Assembly (NCBI RefSeq): GCF_910592395.1
Contig: NC_088310.1
Span: forward strand, 20,653,501-20,717,500
DNA length: 64,000 nt
Reading direction: 5' to 3'
DNA from: Lineus longissimus
Lineage: Eukaryota > Nemertea > Pilidiophora > Heteronemertea > Lineidae
Part shown: piece after piece, positions 11,401-24,800 of the stretch
Position numbering within the stretch: position 1 is the first letter of the stretch
How the letters are laid out: every line of letters starts with the position of its first letter
Position numbers and translations under genes: made by a program
Notes under the pieces: model-generated
What the model saw: the letters and a program-made list of their open reading frames with translations, nothing else
What the model was told of the DNA's origin: nothing
The model's database searches: none

Positions 11401-14400
11401 CCTTGCTGGCATATCTGCATAAATATGTGCAGATTCATTTCTTGCTTTGAAGCAATATTGTTGCTACACTCCTAAAGCAGTGGCAATTGTCAGGTCTTTT
11501 CTGCCTCGCGGGCAAATCTGCATACCAGTAATTATGTGCAGACTTGGCTCTTCCAGAGATTGTAGGACTGGGTCCATTGAATGTAACAAAAATAGTCGAC
11601 GCCTATTTACAAATGAAATGAAGAGTCTGCATTTTGGTGTAACTCCATATAACTGTCAGGTGATTTCGCTCTGACTTGTGACACTCTGATCGGTCTGAAA
11701 TAATCATTATCCCGCCCCTCTGGGAAAAATTTGCAGCCCCATTGCCCCGTTCTGTTACTGTCTGAGAGATGGCGATGTCAGAGGGGAATGGCGGTCGGCA
11801 AACCTATTGCGAATGGGCAGCACAATTGGGTGTAGGATATTCCGAAACCATTGCACACTCCTGAATCTGCGGTGGGTTGGTACCCCACGCTACGTAAGGA
11901 GTAGGTTGACTGGTAAGCCTTGGTCCACGTGAATAGGTCGTGCCTTAAAAAGATGAGAAGTTGCGAATTGACGCCCTGTGAAGTGTCCTTCGACCAGCTA
12001 GTGCTAATCCGGTCACTGTCTCCAGGTCACCATGCCTCGGTCAATGAGCGGGCGAAGCACCCAATGGCTCCGTCAGGAGTACATCGTCAACTTCAGCCCG
12101 TAGTCAAACCGGTACGCGCACAAATATCTTAGTTGAGAGTGGGGGACATCAGTTGCTTCTCATCGGGGTAATACAGTATTGACCCCATTTTTTGTTGGAT
12201 TCATTTCCACTGAGGAGTGGTCGATAATGAGAATTTCAGGCCAGTCTGATTATCACCAGTACAGAGGGCAATTATCTAATAGTTATGTGGCTTTCCCTCA
12301 AACTGTATACTCTTTCATGTCAATTGTAAATTAGTGTTGCTTGGTAGTGTTCAGGGTCTTTTTGTCGAACATGCAAATCTGCATACCAGTGATTATATGC
12401 GTACTTAAGTTTTGCTCTGAAACATCAGTGCTACACTTGTGAAGCAGTGGCAGTGGTCAGGTCTTGTCTGCCTCACTGACATATCTGCATACCAGTAGTT
12501 ATGTGCAGACTTGGCTCTTTCTTTGGACCAGTACAGTTGTAAGATAAATCCTGTTTGTAATTTTATAAATTAGTTGCTCATTAAGGGCTTACGAAGTTTT
12601 GATGCCTTGCTGGCATATCTGCATAAATATGTGCAGATTCATTTCTTGCTTTGAAGCAATATTGTTGCTACACTCCTAAAGCAGTGGCAATTGTCAGGTC
12701 TTTTCTGCCTCGCGGGCAAATCTGCATACCAGTAATTATGTGCAGACTTGGCTCTTCCAGAGATTGTAGGACTGGGTCCATTGAATGTAACAAAAATAGT
12801 CGACGCCTATTTACAAATGAAATGAAGAGTCTGCATTTTGGTGTAACTCCATATAACTGTCAGGTGATTTCGCTCTGACTTGTGACACTCTGATCAGTCT
12901 GAAATAATCATTATCCCGCCCCTCTGGGAAAAATTTGCAGCCCCATTGCCCCGTTCTGTTACTGTCTGAGAGATGGCGATGTCAGAGGGGAATGGCGGTC
13001 GGCACACCTATTGCGAATGGGCAGCACAATTTGGTGTAGGATATTCCGAAACCATTGCACACTCCTGAATCTGCGGTGGGTTGGTACCCCACGCTACGTA
13101 AGGAGTAGGTTGACTGGTAAGCCTTGGTCCACGTGAATAGGTCGTGCCTTAAAAAGATGAGAAGTTGTGAATTGACGCCCTGTGAAGTGTCCTTCGACCA
13201 GCTAGTGCTAATCCGGTCACTGTCTCCAGGTCACCATGCCTCGGTCAATGAGCGGGCGAAGCACCCAATGGCTCCGTCAGGAGTACATCGTCAACTTCAG
13301 CCCGTAGTCAAACCGGTACGCGCACAAATATCTTAGTTGAGAGTGGGGGACATCAGTTGCTTCTCATCGGGGTAATACAGTATTGACCCCATTTTTTGTT
13401 GGATTCATTTCCACTGAGGAGTGGTCGATAATGAGAATTTCAGGCCAGTCTGATTATCACCAGTACAGAGGGCAATTATCTAATAGTTATGTGGCTTTCC
13501 CTCAAACTGTATACTCTTTCATGTCAATTGTAAATTAGTGTTGCTTGTTAGTGTTCAGGGTCTTTTTGTCGAACATGCAAATCTGCATGCCAGTGATTAT
13601 ATGCGTACTTAAGTTTTGCTCTGAAACATCAGTGCTACACTTGTGAAGCAGTGGCAGTGGTCAGGTCTTGTCTGCCTCACTGACATATCTGCATACCAGT
13701 AGTTATGTGCAGACTTGGCTCTTTCTTTGGAGCAGTACAGTTGTAAGATAAATCCTGTTTGTAATTTTATAAATTAGTTGCTCATTAAGGGCTTACGAAG
13801 TTTTGATGCCTTGCTGGCATATCTGCATAAATATGTGCAGATTCATTTCTTGCTTTGAAGCAATATTGTTGCTACACTCCTAAAGCAGTGGCAATTGTCA
13901 GGTCTTTTCTGCCTCACGGGCAAATCTGCATACCAGTAATTATGTGCAGACTTGGCTCTTCCAGAGATTGTAGGACTGGGTCCATTGAATGTAACAAAAA
14001 TAGTCGACGCCTATTTACAAATGAAATGAAGAGTCTGCATTTTGGTGTAACTCCATATAACTGTCAGGTGATTTCGCTCTGACTTGTGACACTCTGATCG
14101 GTCTGAAATAATCATTATCCCGCCCCTCTGGGAAAAATTTGCAGCCCCATTGCCCCGTTCTGTTACTGTCTGAGAGATGGCGATGTCAGAGGGGAATGGC
14201 GGTGGGCAAACCTATTGCGAATGGGCAGCACAATTGGGTGTAGGATATTCCGAAACCATTGCACACTCCTGAATCTGCGGTGGGTTGGTACCCCACGCTA
14301 CGTAAGGAGTAGGTTGACTGGTAAGCCTTGGTCCACGTGAATAGGTCGTGCCTTAAAAAGATGAGAAGTTGCGAATTGACGCCCTGTGAAGTGTCCTTCG

Positions 14401-15690
14401 ACCAGCTAGTGCTAATCCGGTCACTGTCTCCAGGTCACCATGCCTCGGTCAATGAGCGGGCGAAGCACCCAATGGCTCCGTCAGGAGTACATCGTCAACT
14501 TCAGCCCGTAGTCAAACCGGTACGCGCACAAATATCTTAGTTGAGAGTGGGGGACATCAATAAATTGCTTCTCATCGGGGTAATACAGTATTGACCCCAT
14601 TTTTTGTTGGATTCATTTCCACTGAGGAGTGGTTGATAATGAGAATTTCAGGCCAGTCTGATTATCACCAGTACAGAGGGCAATTATCTAATAGTTATGT
14701 GGCTTTCCCTCAAACTGTATACTCTTTCATGTCAATTGTAAATTAGTGTTGCTTGGTAGTGTTCGGGGTCTTTTTGTCGAACAGGCAAATCTGCATACCA
14801 GTGATTATATGCGTACTTAAGTTTTGCTCTGAAACAATATCAGTGCTACACTTGTGAAGCAGTGGCAGTGGTCAGGTCTTGTCTGCCTCACTGACATATC
14901 TGCATACCAGTAGTTATGTGCAGACTTGGCTCTTTCTTTGGACCAGTACAGTTGTAAGATAAATCCTGTTTGTAATTTTATAAATTAGTTGCTCATTACG
15001 GGCTTACGAAGGTTTTGATGCCTTGCTGGCATATCTTCATAAATATGTGCAGATTCATTTCTTGCTTTGAAGCAATATTGTTGCTACATTCCTAAAGCAG
15101 TGGCAATTGTCAGGTCTTTTCTGCCTCGCGGGCAAATCTGCATACCAGTAATTATGTGCAGACTTGGCTCTTCCAGAGATTGTAGGACTGGGTCCATTGA
15201 ATGTAACAAAAATAGTCGACGCCTATTTACAAATGAAATGAAGAGTCTGCATTTTGGTGCAACTCCATATAACTAACTGTTAGGTGATTTCGCTCTGAGC
15301 TTGAGACACTCTGATCGGTCTGAAATAATCATTATCCCGCTCCTCTGGGAAAAATTTGCAGCCCGGTTTCACCTTCTTGTTACCAACTGAGAGATGGCGA
15401 TGCCTGTAGTCAAACCGGTACGCACAAATATATCTTAGTTGAGAGAGGGGGACATACTTGAAAGTGCTTCTCATCGGGGTAATACAGTACCACTGTATAC
15501 AATGACCCCATTTTAGTTGGATTTCTTTTTACTGAGGAGTGGACGATAATGAGAATTTCAGGCCAGTCCGATTGTCACCAGTTCAGAGGGCGATTTCCTG
15601 ATAGTTATGTGGCATTTCGTCAAATGGTTAACTCTTTCACATCCTTTGTAAATTAGTGTTGCTTGTTACATGTCGCATTCAATGGCTCAT
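8490..15690. repeat. Satellite-like tandem array, unit 1204 bp
   Basis: The same sequence recurs with exact spacing: the landmark at 9039 returns at 10243, 11447, 12651 and 13855 (1204 bp each) and at 15067 (1212 bp, from small insertions near 14559 and 14837). Central units differ at only a few bases. The left edge (8490-9060) is a diverged partial unit with three sub-repeats of about 109 bp beginning at 8611, 8719 and 8829. The right unit lost about 330 bp near 15365-15400 and decays by 15690. Each unit has a GC-rich half and an AT-rich half and carries small open frames (31, 70 and 75 codons) of no known family. Confidence 0.95.
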
Positions 15691-18349
15691 TTGAAGATAG
15701 TTTCTGTGATTCTACTTAATCATTGGGAATCCGAAGCCTACAGGCACCCTACTTGATAAAAAAATAAATTTACTTTGTAACTGTTTATCCCATGCGTGAC
15801 ACTTGTGCTTCAATCGATAAAAGGGAGAGGCTCAGTTTTATTGAAAGGGAGACTGTCAGAAGGATCCATGTCAGGTGGACCAGATTTAGTCACAGGAAGT
15901 TCTCAGCAGGTGTTTCTTATTTCAACCCTGTATACATTGCCTCTGCAAAAATGTGCTTGGCCGTCTCTTCTATACCGCCGGCACCAGGGCCTAATGAAAA
16001 GATCTTGGATTCGCCGTGGTAAAATCAGAATTGTAACAGCTACTGTCATTGGCTTGGTTGTGAGTGTCTAGGACGAGTTAAGCCGGTTGGTAACTACTAT
16101 TCAGATCTTGGAAATTGTAGCAGCTACTGTCATCAGATTGGTTGTGACATGGTCTCTACAGGGAGACATTGAAGACATATGCCTTCCCAAATCATATAAT
16201 TGCTCGATGTGAATTTAAACAGTTTTTGTAAATCGCTTGCAGATAAATGATTGAGATATTCTGGAGGTGATCAAGCGTTCTTAGTACTTTCTCCTTCAAA
16301 CTCCACACAGTATCTGTCTTGTGAGTTAGGGGAGGTTACAATACAGACAGGTACACTTTCAAGGCAGGTGGAATCACCAGCGAACTTGTCTTCAAAAGGA
16401 TCCACTCCCAATCCATAGTTCAAACTTCCACAAAATAGAATAAAGACATAATTCATATCAGGTTCCTTTATTGTACCATTATAAGCATGATATTACAAAA
16501 ACCATAGATGGGAGCCTCCCAGGCCGTCTGTGAAGGCAGCAAGCCAGAAGCTAGAGTTGCATCATTTTTTACTAGAACATCACAAAGCAAGGAATAAATG
16601 CAAGAACAAAATGTGATTTCACGAATATTAATAATAAAATCCAGTTGTCTCTGATAAAAGCTATTTGGCTACTGGCTAAAATTCACTTCTTATATAAAAC
16701 TGGAGAAATATAATCCGATGCCGGTGAGACGCCATATTAAAGCAAATCCTGATCTCTATAGCACATCTACAGTTCCTTGAAGTGACTGGCAAGCCTACAG
16801 TGGTGAAGCATCTCACATCTTGACACAAAGTAATTAAACGGGTTTAACAATTAGACACTATGATGAATGCTGCTGCTAAAGTTGTAAATACCATCCCGGA
16901 AGCCTACCCACTGACAGCTGTTCTGATAAAGAGCAAATCATGCAAAATCCACTGATATAAGTCTCCCAAGATATTCCAACAATAGACAGATAATCCAACA
17001 ATATAATTTACAGAGGAAGTCATGGTACTTCCATTTTCATTGCGGCTACTTAATCTCGGCATGTAGAACAAGGTTCTAGGTCTTCAGATGAAGGCATGGC
17101 ACATAAATCTCTACATGCATTAAAGTAGAGAACCTCCAAAATCTATTGTTTTCAGAAGGCCTGGCATTTATACTTGATACGAATTCAGGTATACAGGGGT
17201 CATTGTGCATTATCTGCTGAGGTCGTGGGTTCGATTTCCAGTCGGACACTCACTTTCATTTCACATCATTTCTGCAAGTTGCTCAATTTTTGTTGTTGGT
17301 GCAATTAGTTCTACACGTAGTTGTCAGCTGTCAGCTGTCAACTCAGTATTTCAAATATGCACAAGGGCTTGCCAGACCGTTTGAAAACAACAGACTGGCT
17401 AGTACAAGACTGAAGGCACCAGACCTCTATAGTGGACTGAACAGGATCTCCAGAGGAGCATACAAGCTTGGAGAATGCACAACACCTCTAGTGATTGATA
17501 CAAGACCTCTAGTGGAAGGTTCAGGACCTTTCGCAAAATTTGAATAGTTTAGGTAGCTTTAAGCTGTGGACAGGTATATACTGTACTCTGCTATACATAA
17601 AATTGAAACAAATTGTTTTACAAACATGCACTATTACTACTACACTTCCTTATATGTCGGGCAGATATATCTACAATTATACAGAAGTTTTGGGGTCTAT
17701 GAAATTGACCACATTTTTGTAAGAGTGGTTTCTCTCACCTTTGACTATCTCAAAGGACAGAGCTAGGTTAGTATCACAGCTCTTGACAACTATGGACTAT
17801 TCCATCAAGCACAGCAAAATCATATTTACTCCTGCATTGTCTACTTTTGCTATATTTTGCCTTGATGTTGTGTCCTTTGAGAAAGTGAAAGGGTTCAACC
17901 TGTCCACTCCTGTGCCAAAAATAAATTGTTCTTGGTACAGTCTGTTCCGTTTGCACAGGGGTGACAGGTTGTTGGCAGTCCTTTTAAAGTGTGTACAAGC
18001 TGAGATTTGGATGGTTGCATAGGTGGACTGCTCTTGAAATAATGTCACAATGTAAGGTTACATGAACTTAAAAGTTTCCCACCAGCCTTACGATGTACAG
18101 GCCGTGGTTGATCTTCTCTTTAAGATCTCATCTTCATGAATGGACTCTATGCTCCTCAAGTGTTACTAAACGCAACAACTTTTAATATAAAATCGCAAAT
18201 GTGTTCTTATTATCGTACACACATGGTGTATAAATTTATCCACTCGAAAGTACAAAAATGTCTACAGAAGCTCAGTTAACCATACGTTAACAAAATAATT
18301 GCACATAAAAATGGATTGATATCAATGAAGCGATAATGTTTGGATTGGC
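15691..18349. other. Spacer between satellite and beta-spectrin 3' end
   Basis: No gene is recognised. Open frames such as the 91-codon plus-strand one at 15796 have no known motif. A string GGGTTCGATTTCC near 17227-17239 resembles a tRNA B box but has no convincing partner A box or cloverleaf, so at most it is a decayed SINE. The left part may belong to a long beta-spectrin 3' UTR. Confidence 0.4.
16467..16472 (-). promoter_or_regulatory. Distal candidate poly(A) signal
   Basis: This is an AATAAA on the minus strand about 2.26 kb after the beta-spectrin stop. It is only a candidate for a longer 3' UTR, since the hexamer is common in AT-rich DNA. Confidence 0.2.
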
Positions 18350-18726
18350 GCTATGTCATGAGTGATATACTAATTTATTGTTTATGGATATGAAACAAAT
18401 AGAAGGTAATACAATGCGTTGCCGAATTAGGCCAGCACATTGAGACCAATTTACGTGTGGCCCTCTGCAAACAAAGTAATTGATCAAAGCTTGATACAGA
18501 TACAAATAGGTCCACGGACAAACACCTGGAGTCAGTAAATGTCCCATAAATGTGAATACACCAAGTCTGCATGAAGTCGTAGTCCGCATGACTAGCAGAG
18601 ATACTTTCAAAACTATAAATGGAAATGATGCAATATATATACTACACGTAGCACTAAGGATCATAGTATCCAATGCCTCCACCCAAGCGTCAATCAATCA
18701 ACACAAAGCTCATTGCGTCAATGTTC
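18350..18726 (-). other. Proximal 3' UTR of beta-spectrin with candidate poly(A) signal
   Basis: On the minus strand the first AATAAA after the stop codon is at 18379-18374, about 350 nt downstream. Cleavage would then fall near 18350-18360. Another AATAAA lies at 16472-16467, which would give a UTR of about 2.3 kb. The sequence cannot tell which is used. Confidence 0.45.
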
Positions 18727-18882
18727 TCACTTTTTCTTCCCGAGCGTACTAAAGAACGACCGTCTCTTTGATTCTTTGGGAGACTCAGGCCTGGCGGGTA
18801 AGGTCTGGGCCCGTGTCGGCGAGGGACCTTCACCATCACCAAGACTGCTGTTCACTCTCGTCATCCACACATTCATTTCATC
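18727..18882 (-). CDS. SPTBN1-like: Beta-spectrin exon 42: PH C-terminal helix, basic tail and stop
   Basis: The exon begins [19 protein letters not shown], the final PH helix with its invariant Trp, then a Ser/Pro tail [18 protein letters not shown] and the end [10 protein letters not shown] before TGA at 18729-18727. Vertebrate beta-II spectrin ends in a very similar FGKKK motif, which confirms the long C-terminal isoform and the true end of the gene. Confidence 0.95.
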   Translation of the reverse strand, partial: DEMNVWMTRVNSSLGDGEGPSPTRAQTLPARPESPKESKRRSFFSTLGKKK

Positions 18883-21800
18883 CTGAAACACAACAATAAA
18901 CTTGATTTATAAGAGCCTGAAGATTTATCGCTATTAACTGGCATAAATCTGTCATGTGATAGATTGCAAGAGAATTAACTAGCTTCATCACAATTTTTAA
19001 GTTGTAAAATCTCTTGATATGGCCCAGAGACCTGCCTTTACACTAGAGGTGAGACGGGGCATAAATAATGTCATAATGTTTGAAAGTTGTAAACACACAA
19101 TACTTACATCATCCTTGCATTGGAACAAGTATTCTCCACCATTGTTAAGTTTTAGTCTGAAGACATGGTGTCTCTTGACATAGTCTGTGGCAACACTGCA
19201 CGAGGCAGCATCTAGAACAACTGCCGGCTCGTTATGGTAGCGAGTGTTTGGATCCTGAAAAGAAGGAAACATGAAAATAGAATGCCTTTTTGAAACATCA
19301 TGTTCTGTTTGCAACTTTGCAAGAATAAAGCCAACCAAACTTTATTATAGAACATTCAAAATTAAACATTTTGGTACCAAAGTGACACACCAGCAGACCA
19401 TTGTTTTGCTACAACAGACAAGGCAACAACCGGATTTTGGCTATAGCCTACCAACTGAGTGATCAGATAGAGGCTCAAACGAAAGGAAGATCACAACTAA
19501 AATCAGAAAAAGAAACCGAAGAGCTGAGAGTGCATTTCAGATGCATTCTAGTACTTACAGACTTGGCGTGCTTCTGATCTTTGTAGAAGCTCATCTCTTT
19601 GCCATGGAGGACAGCGTACACCTTATCCCATGATCTGAAATCAATAATGCATCCAAGTCGTAAATGCATAAACATTGAATAGAGTGCAACCTGAAGGATC
19701 AGGCCAATATTAAAGCTGAAGAGGATACAGAGTCATTTCCCATATTTTTTTATTTTTTGATGGTTATTTAGTCTCACTCTCAGAGAGGTTACAACAGACA
19801 ACATTGCACCAATTCAAAATTCCAGACTCATTGAATGATCTTCAAAGGAATGACAGCACTGTCTAGTCATTCGGTTTTCACTTGACTTAATACTACAATA
19901 TAAGTAATCTATACCTGAACCAAATACTGCACAGAATAGCATGGAAATCTGCCCGGACGGACATGATATCCTAATGTACTTTTAGCACAGTAGTTATAAA
20001 AAGAAATATTGTGCGTCACATCTACTCTGTGCAGCAGCAATAGCTACAGTATTAGAAATTTCACTGCGAATTGCGCACTACAGTTGCCATGGCAACATTC
20101 AGTCACAAAAAATATCTCAAAGACTGATTGCAAGGCAGTGGATCAGAATTGGTTGAGGCAAGGTAATCTGTATTGAGGAGACTTGATGTTATAACAATAT
20201 CAGCCTACGTTACCTGTCTCGGATTTCGAGGTTCTCATTGGAATCTGGGGGAATCCTACGGTAATTCAAGGACCTAACTGACAAAGCTCCTGTGAGCTTA
20301 CGGACAAACCTTTTGATGGATACATTAGCCCTACAGGGGTGGCATGCATGAGGTCCCAGGCTCCATAGTTCCTGCAACCTTGATCCTGAACAAAAACACT
20401 TGTAACAGCACTTACCGGCTAGATGCCTTCTTTGTGGTCGATTCCCACTCATGCTTTCTTGACAACACGCCCTCATGGTGGACTTCTTCTCCAGGTTCCA
20501 TCGACACAGGCTCTGCAATGTGACAAGCGATGATTAGAAAATCAAATTCACAAGAAATGCAATCTGTTGCATTAATTTCATCTCTCCTTTGCCCATCAAA
20601 AAGTACAACTCTGTCTACCAACCTAAGTCAAAGAACAATTCCATTTTTGCATGTCCGAGTAGGTAAACTAAAAGTTTGTACTTCACTCAAAGGTATAGCA
20701 TTTTCTATAGTGGCCAGAAAGTTCTGCTGTTGAAAGGTGCTGAATTACAATCAGAAAACACCTCTAATGATGTTATTCATTATTCAGGAGGACACTGAGC
20801 ACAATCTACTCCATAAAGTTTGACAGATCTGCCCTCAATCATGACAATGGCGATGCATTTTGTTGAAACATATTTTTGTTTTCAGGGTACAGGAATAAGA
20901 TCCACTGTTTAATAACATATGCACTGCAAGTGGTGGAGCAGAATTGGATAATTTTTAGATTTGTTATCTAGATATGCAACACTGGGCGCCACTTGATTTA
21001 TCAGAAAGCTGTTAAAAACAGGTGACGGAACTCAACAAGCGAATGCGATCGTACTTCACTCTTAACAATTGAAATTAGGGGAAATCATGCTTATGAAAGA
21101 TACCAAATATGAATTTTTATCCAAGAAAGGAATTTTTAAAAAAAGAAGTAAACATATGCACCGCTGCCTTCCTGGTTCTGTTAGAACAATTTTGAACAGT
21201 ATGATATGAACTTAAGCATTTTCAATCATTTTTAAGCAGATCAAGACCTGGCTAACAAATTTTAAAAGCACTACACCACATCTGTGGCAATCATAAATCA
21301 TAAAGAGTCTGGGTGTTTTAAGTTCACCTAACCATGCATGCACAAAACATCATGTACCAAAGTAGAAATTATTAATCAATATTTTCTGTCTCCCAGGCAT
21401 GCAGCCTACCAACATTCCAGCATTCAAACAAGTGTAACTGGTCAGAATTGTTAATGGAAAATGAACTTCAAATACCATCCCATTTTAGTTTTAGAAGCTG
21501 AAACTAAACAGGTTAACTCCTAAAAATAGTACAGAACTTTACTTAAAGGTTGAAATTAATGATTAACAAGATGCACATTACAAGACAGAACCCCTTCACC
21601 AAGTTATTGAAATGTTGAAAGAGCACTACGGAATATAGTACCCGTTACCAGGTTGGTTCATGCGCCTTAGTCTCAAAATGTTTCAACAGCAACCGAATAA
21701 TATTGCAAGAGAAAATATGCACATGATACCGAATGCACAAACTACCATCAAAGAGTAAAACGTTAAATTAATAAATACACCAAACTCATATCATGCATGG

Positions 21801-24800
21801 TAGCATGGTCATGTTTTAGTAACAGCATTCCACAAAATTTCAAATACAAATTCAAACTCAAATACAAAAACAATGATAGTTACCTAACATCGATGGATGC
21901 TCTTCATCACGGGACTTCGGACGCCCTTTTCGACCCCATGAGCCAAATGGTGACTTGGCTCGCTTTTCTATTATTTGAAAGAAGGTTGGATTATTTGGGA
22001 GTTTATCCAGCAACGTTCTAATCAAGATCGCCATGGAGTCTCTACGTATACAGTGCAATACGATGGTATTCAATGAAACCAGACAAATCCATACATCACT
22101 TTCAATGATCTGTTAAATCCAACCAATCTGCATGACATGAGGCTCCATTGGGATAAGAATCTCCACAGTGATATCTGATCTTCCAAAATCATGCCAAAAT
22201 AACGTTACATCCTTTCAAAACACCATTTCCGTTAACATTCTGATGCTTACATTATGTCTGCTATACCCGACTGTCGCACTTCAATAATCAATACCCCAGC
22301 AGAGGAGCTGCTCATGCCTTGAATTACGCTCTGTTCCAATCAATATGTACGTCATGACACTCGGTGGCGTAACACGACACACATTGCATTTACGTTTACT
22401 ACCAAGTGTTGCTGTATTTAAGATCTTCAGGTGTTCATCAATGGACTGATATTCAATTATAAGCAGAGTATGCATGGAAACTGAACAATATTTGTCCAGA
22501 CTTCATCATCTCTGATAACCCTACTCACAAAATTTGTAAATGAGTATGACAGCTGATTTCTAAAGAAAGCAAGTCATCTACGCTCGAGATGTTCCCCCCC
22601 AAGCAGAAATATGCAAATTTAATTAAGTCTGCAGAATTCACTGAGACTGGGAACGGGATTACAGTTGCCTTTTGGCTACTCTTGCATGTTGGGCTGATTA
22701 TTTCATAATACAGGGGGGGGAGCAAGAAAACTCATGTCATACTGGCACGCTCCCAGATCAAAATTCCAATTCCACGAAATTGCATTGTATCAGAAACTCC
22801 ACAGCCAACTTCAAAATCACATGAAATACTTACTGCTCAAAAGTTTTAAAGCTTCCAGTAGTTCATAGGGCAAATACGGGTCTGGACTGAGATACAGAGT
22901 GGTACAGGCAGCTCTGTGAATACTGAATATGGAAGGCTTTCAGACTCAACAATAATAGTCCCAATCAACATACATGATATTCAATGCATTCCTGACCCAA
23001 ATATGAACTCTTTTTTTCCTCCGAATCTTTTGATTATTATTAACCTAGACCCCAATCGTGGAAATTCTATTGTAAGATGAGAACTTCCAGATTGTAATCA
23101 TTGTTTCTTATCTATTAATGAGAAGGAAAGAAGGCCAATATTTCCTACACATTCTTGGACTCATTTCACCACCAACCACTGAACATGCACCAAAGATTTA
23201 AACCAACTAGGCCTAAGGCCTAACACCATACCAACCCAATACCATAATACCAATCAAACATGGCACAATTTGCTTGCAAACCAATTTCCTATACTGGCAA
23301 AAACTATTTGTCTATCAAACTAAAATCCAACACCAGGAGATTTACTTCCATTTCATTCATTTTCATTTCCAAATGAATTTACCAAATAAAATCCATCCTA
23401 GAAGGATCAGCATAGCAGAGATAGATTGCCTGATTGGTATAGTACACTGGACTCGGCACAAGTACACTGGACTCGGCACAAGTTTGGTCCTAAACACTTC
23501 ATCCCAACAGCAAGGATGCTGATGATGATGATGCGAAACTTTACCTATCATGACTGTGACAGACCACATTGTGGTTGTTGGAATGCTTGATAATACTTCA
23601 CAATGAATCCAGGGAGCAGCTACATTTGTATCCTAAAGCCGGAAGATACAGACTCAGAACACAAAGAAGATCATCCTGACCCAGAGATCACTCTTGGTGA
23701 ACGATGTTCATAGTCTGCTATCTGCGAGAGGTGTGTTAAAACAACATGCTCTGCATCAATTACAGACAGACTCTCATAACGAACTGGAGGTATCCCCATG
23801 ACGCATCCACGGCCCATCTGGCCAGAAAAAACCTTTCCATGTTTCAATGATTATCAAAACTTCATCATCACAGAACACTTGTCCAAGATCAGTGTATGCA
23901 CCTTGCACAACAAAGAATTTGAATAACACAATCAGCATCCCAGCATGCTTGTCATTGTCCGTCTGAATCAGTTAGAGACACTGATGTACTGCTCCTGGCT
24001 ATCCCCATCTGGGCACAAAGACGATAACATCAAGTTCCAGCCATTACCCTAGGATTAGCGACAGAACGAAATGTTCCCTTCATTATGAAATCAGGATATC
24101 TTCCAGTTGGCTAAATATCACTATTCATTTTCAAAAATGCCAAGATCTTATGTTCTTCTAACACTGCCACTGACACTGCATGAAAGCACACACTAATGTA
24201 AGATTACAGAAACACTTCAGACAAGACTGATTTGATTATTAGAAGTTCTTTCCATAAAGATGTCAGAATCAGCACAAGCGACAGGAGAAATGTTCTGGAG
24301 CAGATAGATGATTTACCAATTTACTGTAAAGACTCAAGCAATAATCAGCCAATGACAATTTGAGAAATCTTGTGCAAGTTGATGATCAAAGTGAGAAAGA
24401 ACTCCAGGGTGCACAACCCTTTAGAAGGCAACAAATGAGTAGTGAGGGACAAATAGGTTCAAGTCTGGGTAGGATTGATTGATTATTTGAGAACCTCAAC
24501 TTACACCAAGTTTATACTGTCCGTCATGCCTTGTTTTGCCTTCAATATTCAGTTACAGAGAGCAGCAGAGGATAGATGGGAAAGTAAGGAGCTGGAAACA
24601 GGTGTACAGATAGAAATAACAGATGATGAGTTGGATTTGTGCTCAACGTGTCATTCGATGATCGGATCACACCAAGATATGCTTCTTTAACAAACACTTT
24701 GAAATTCGTAACTGTTTTGATAAGACATCATTTTTACTCAGTATCCCATCAAGTTTTCAAGCACTTTTTAAGACTAAGAGACAGAGGTTGAGCATATTGA

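Noticed and set aside
8490-15690. Array considered as a CRISPR or ribosomal RNA repeat
   Set aside because: The unit is 1.2 kb in a eukaryotic genome, there is no spacer pattern, and no match to 5S, 18S or 28S sequence that I know.
17190-17270. tRNA B-box-like GGGTTCGATTTCC
   Set aside because: No cloverleaf or A box at proper distance could be found.
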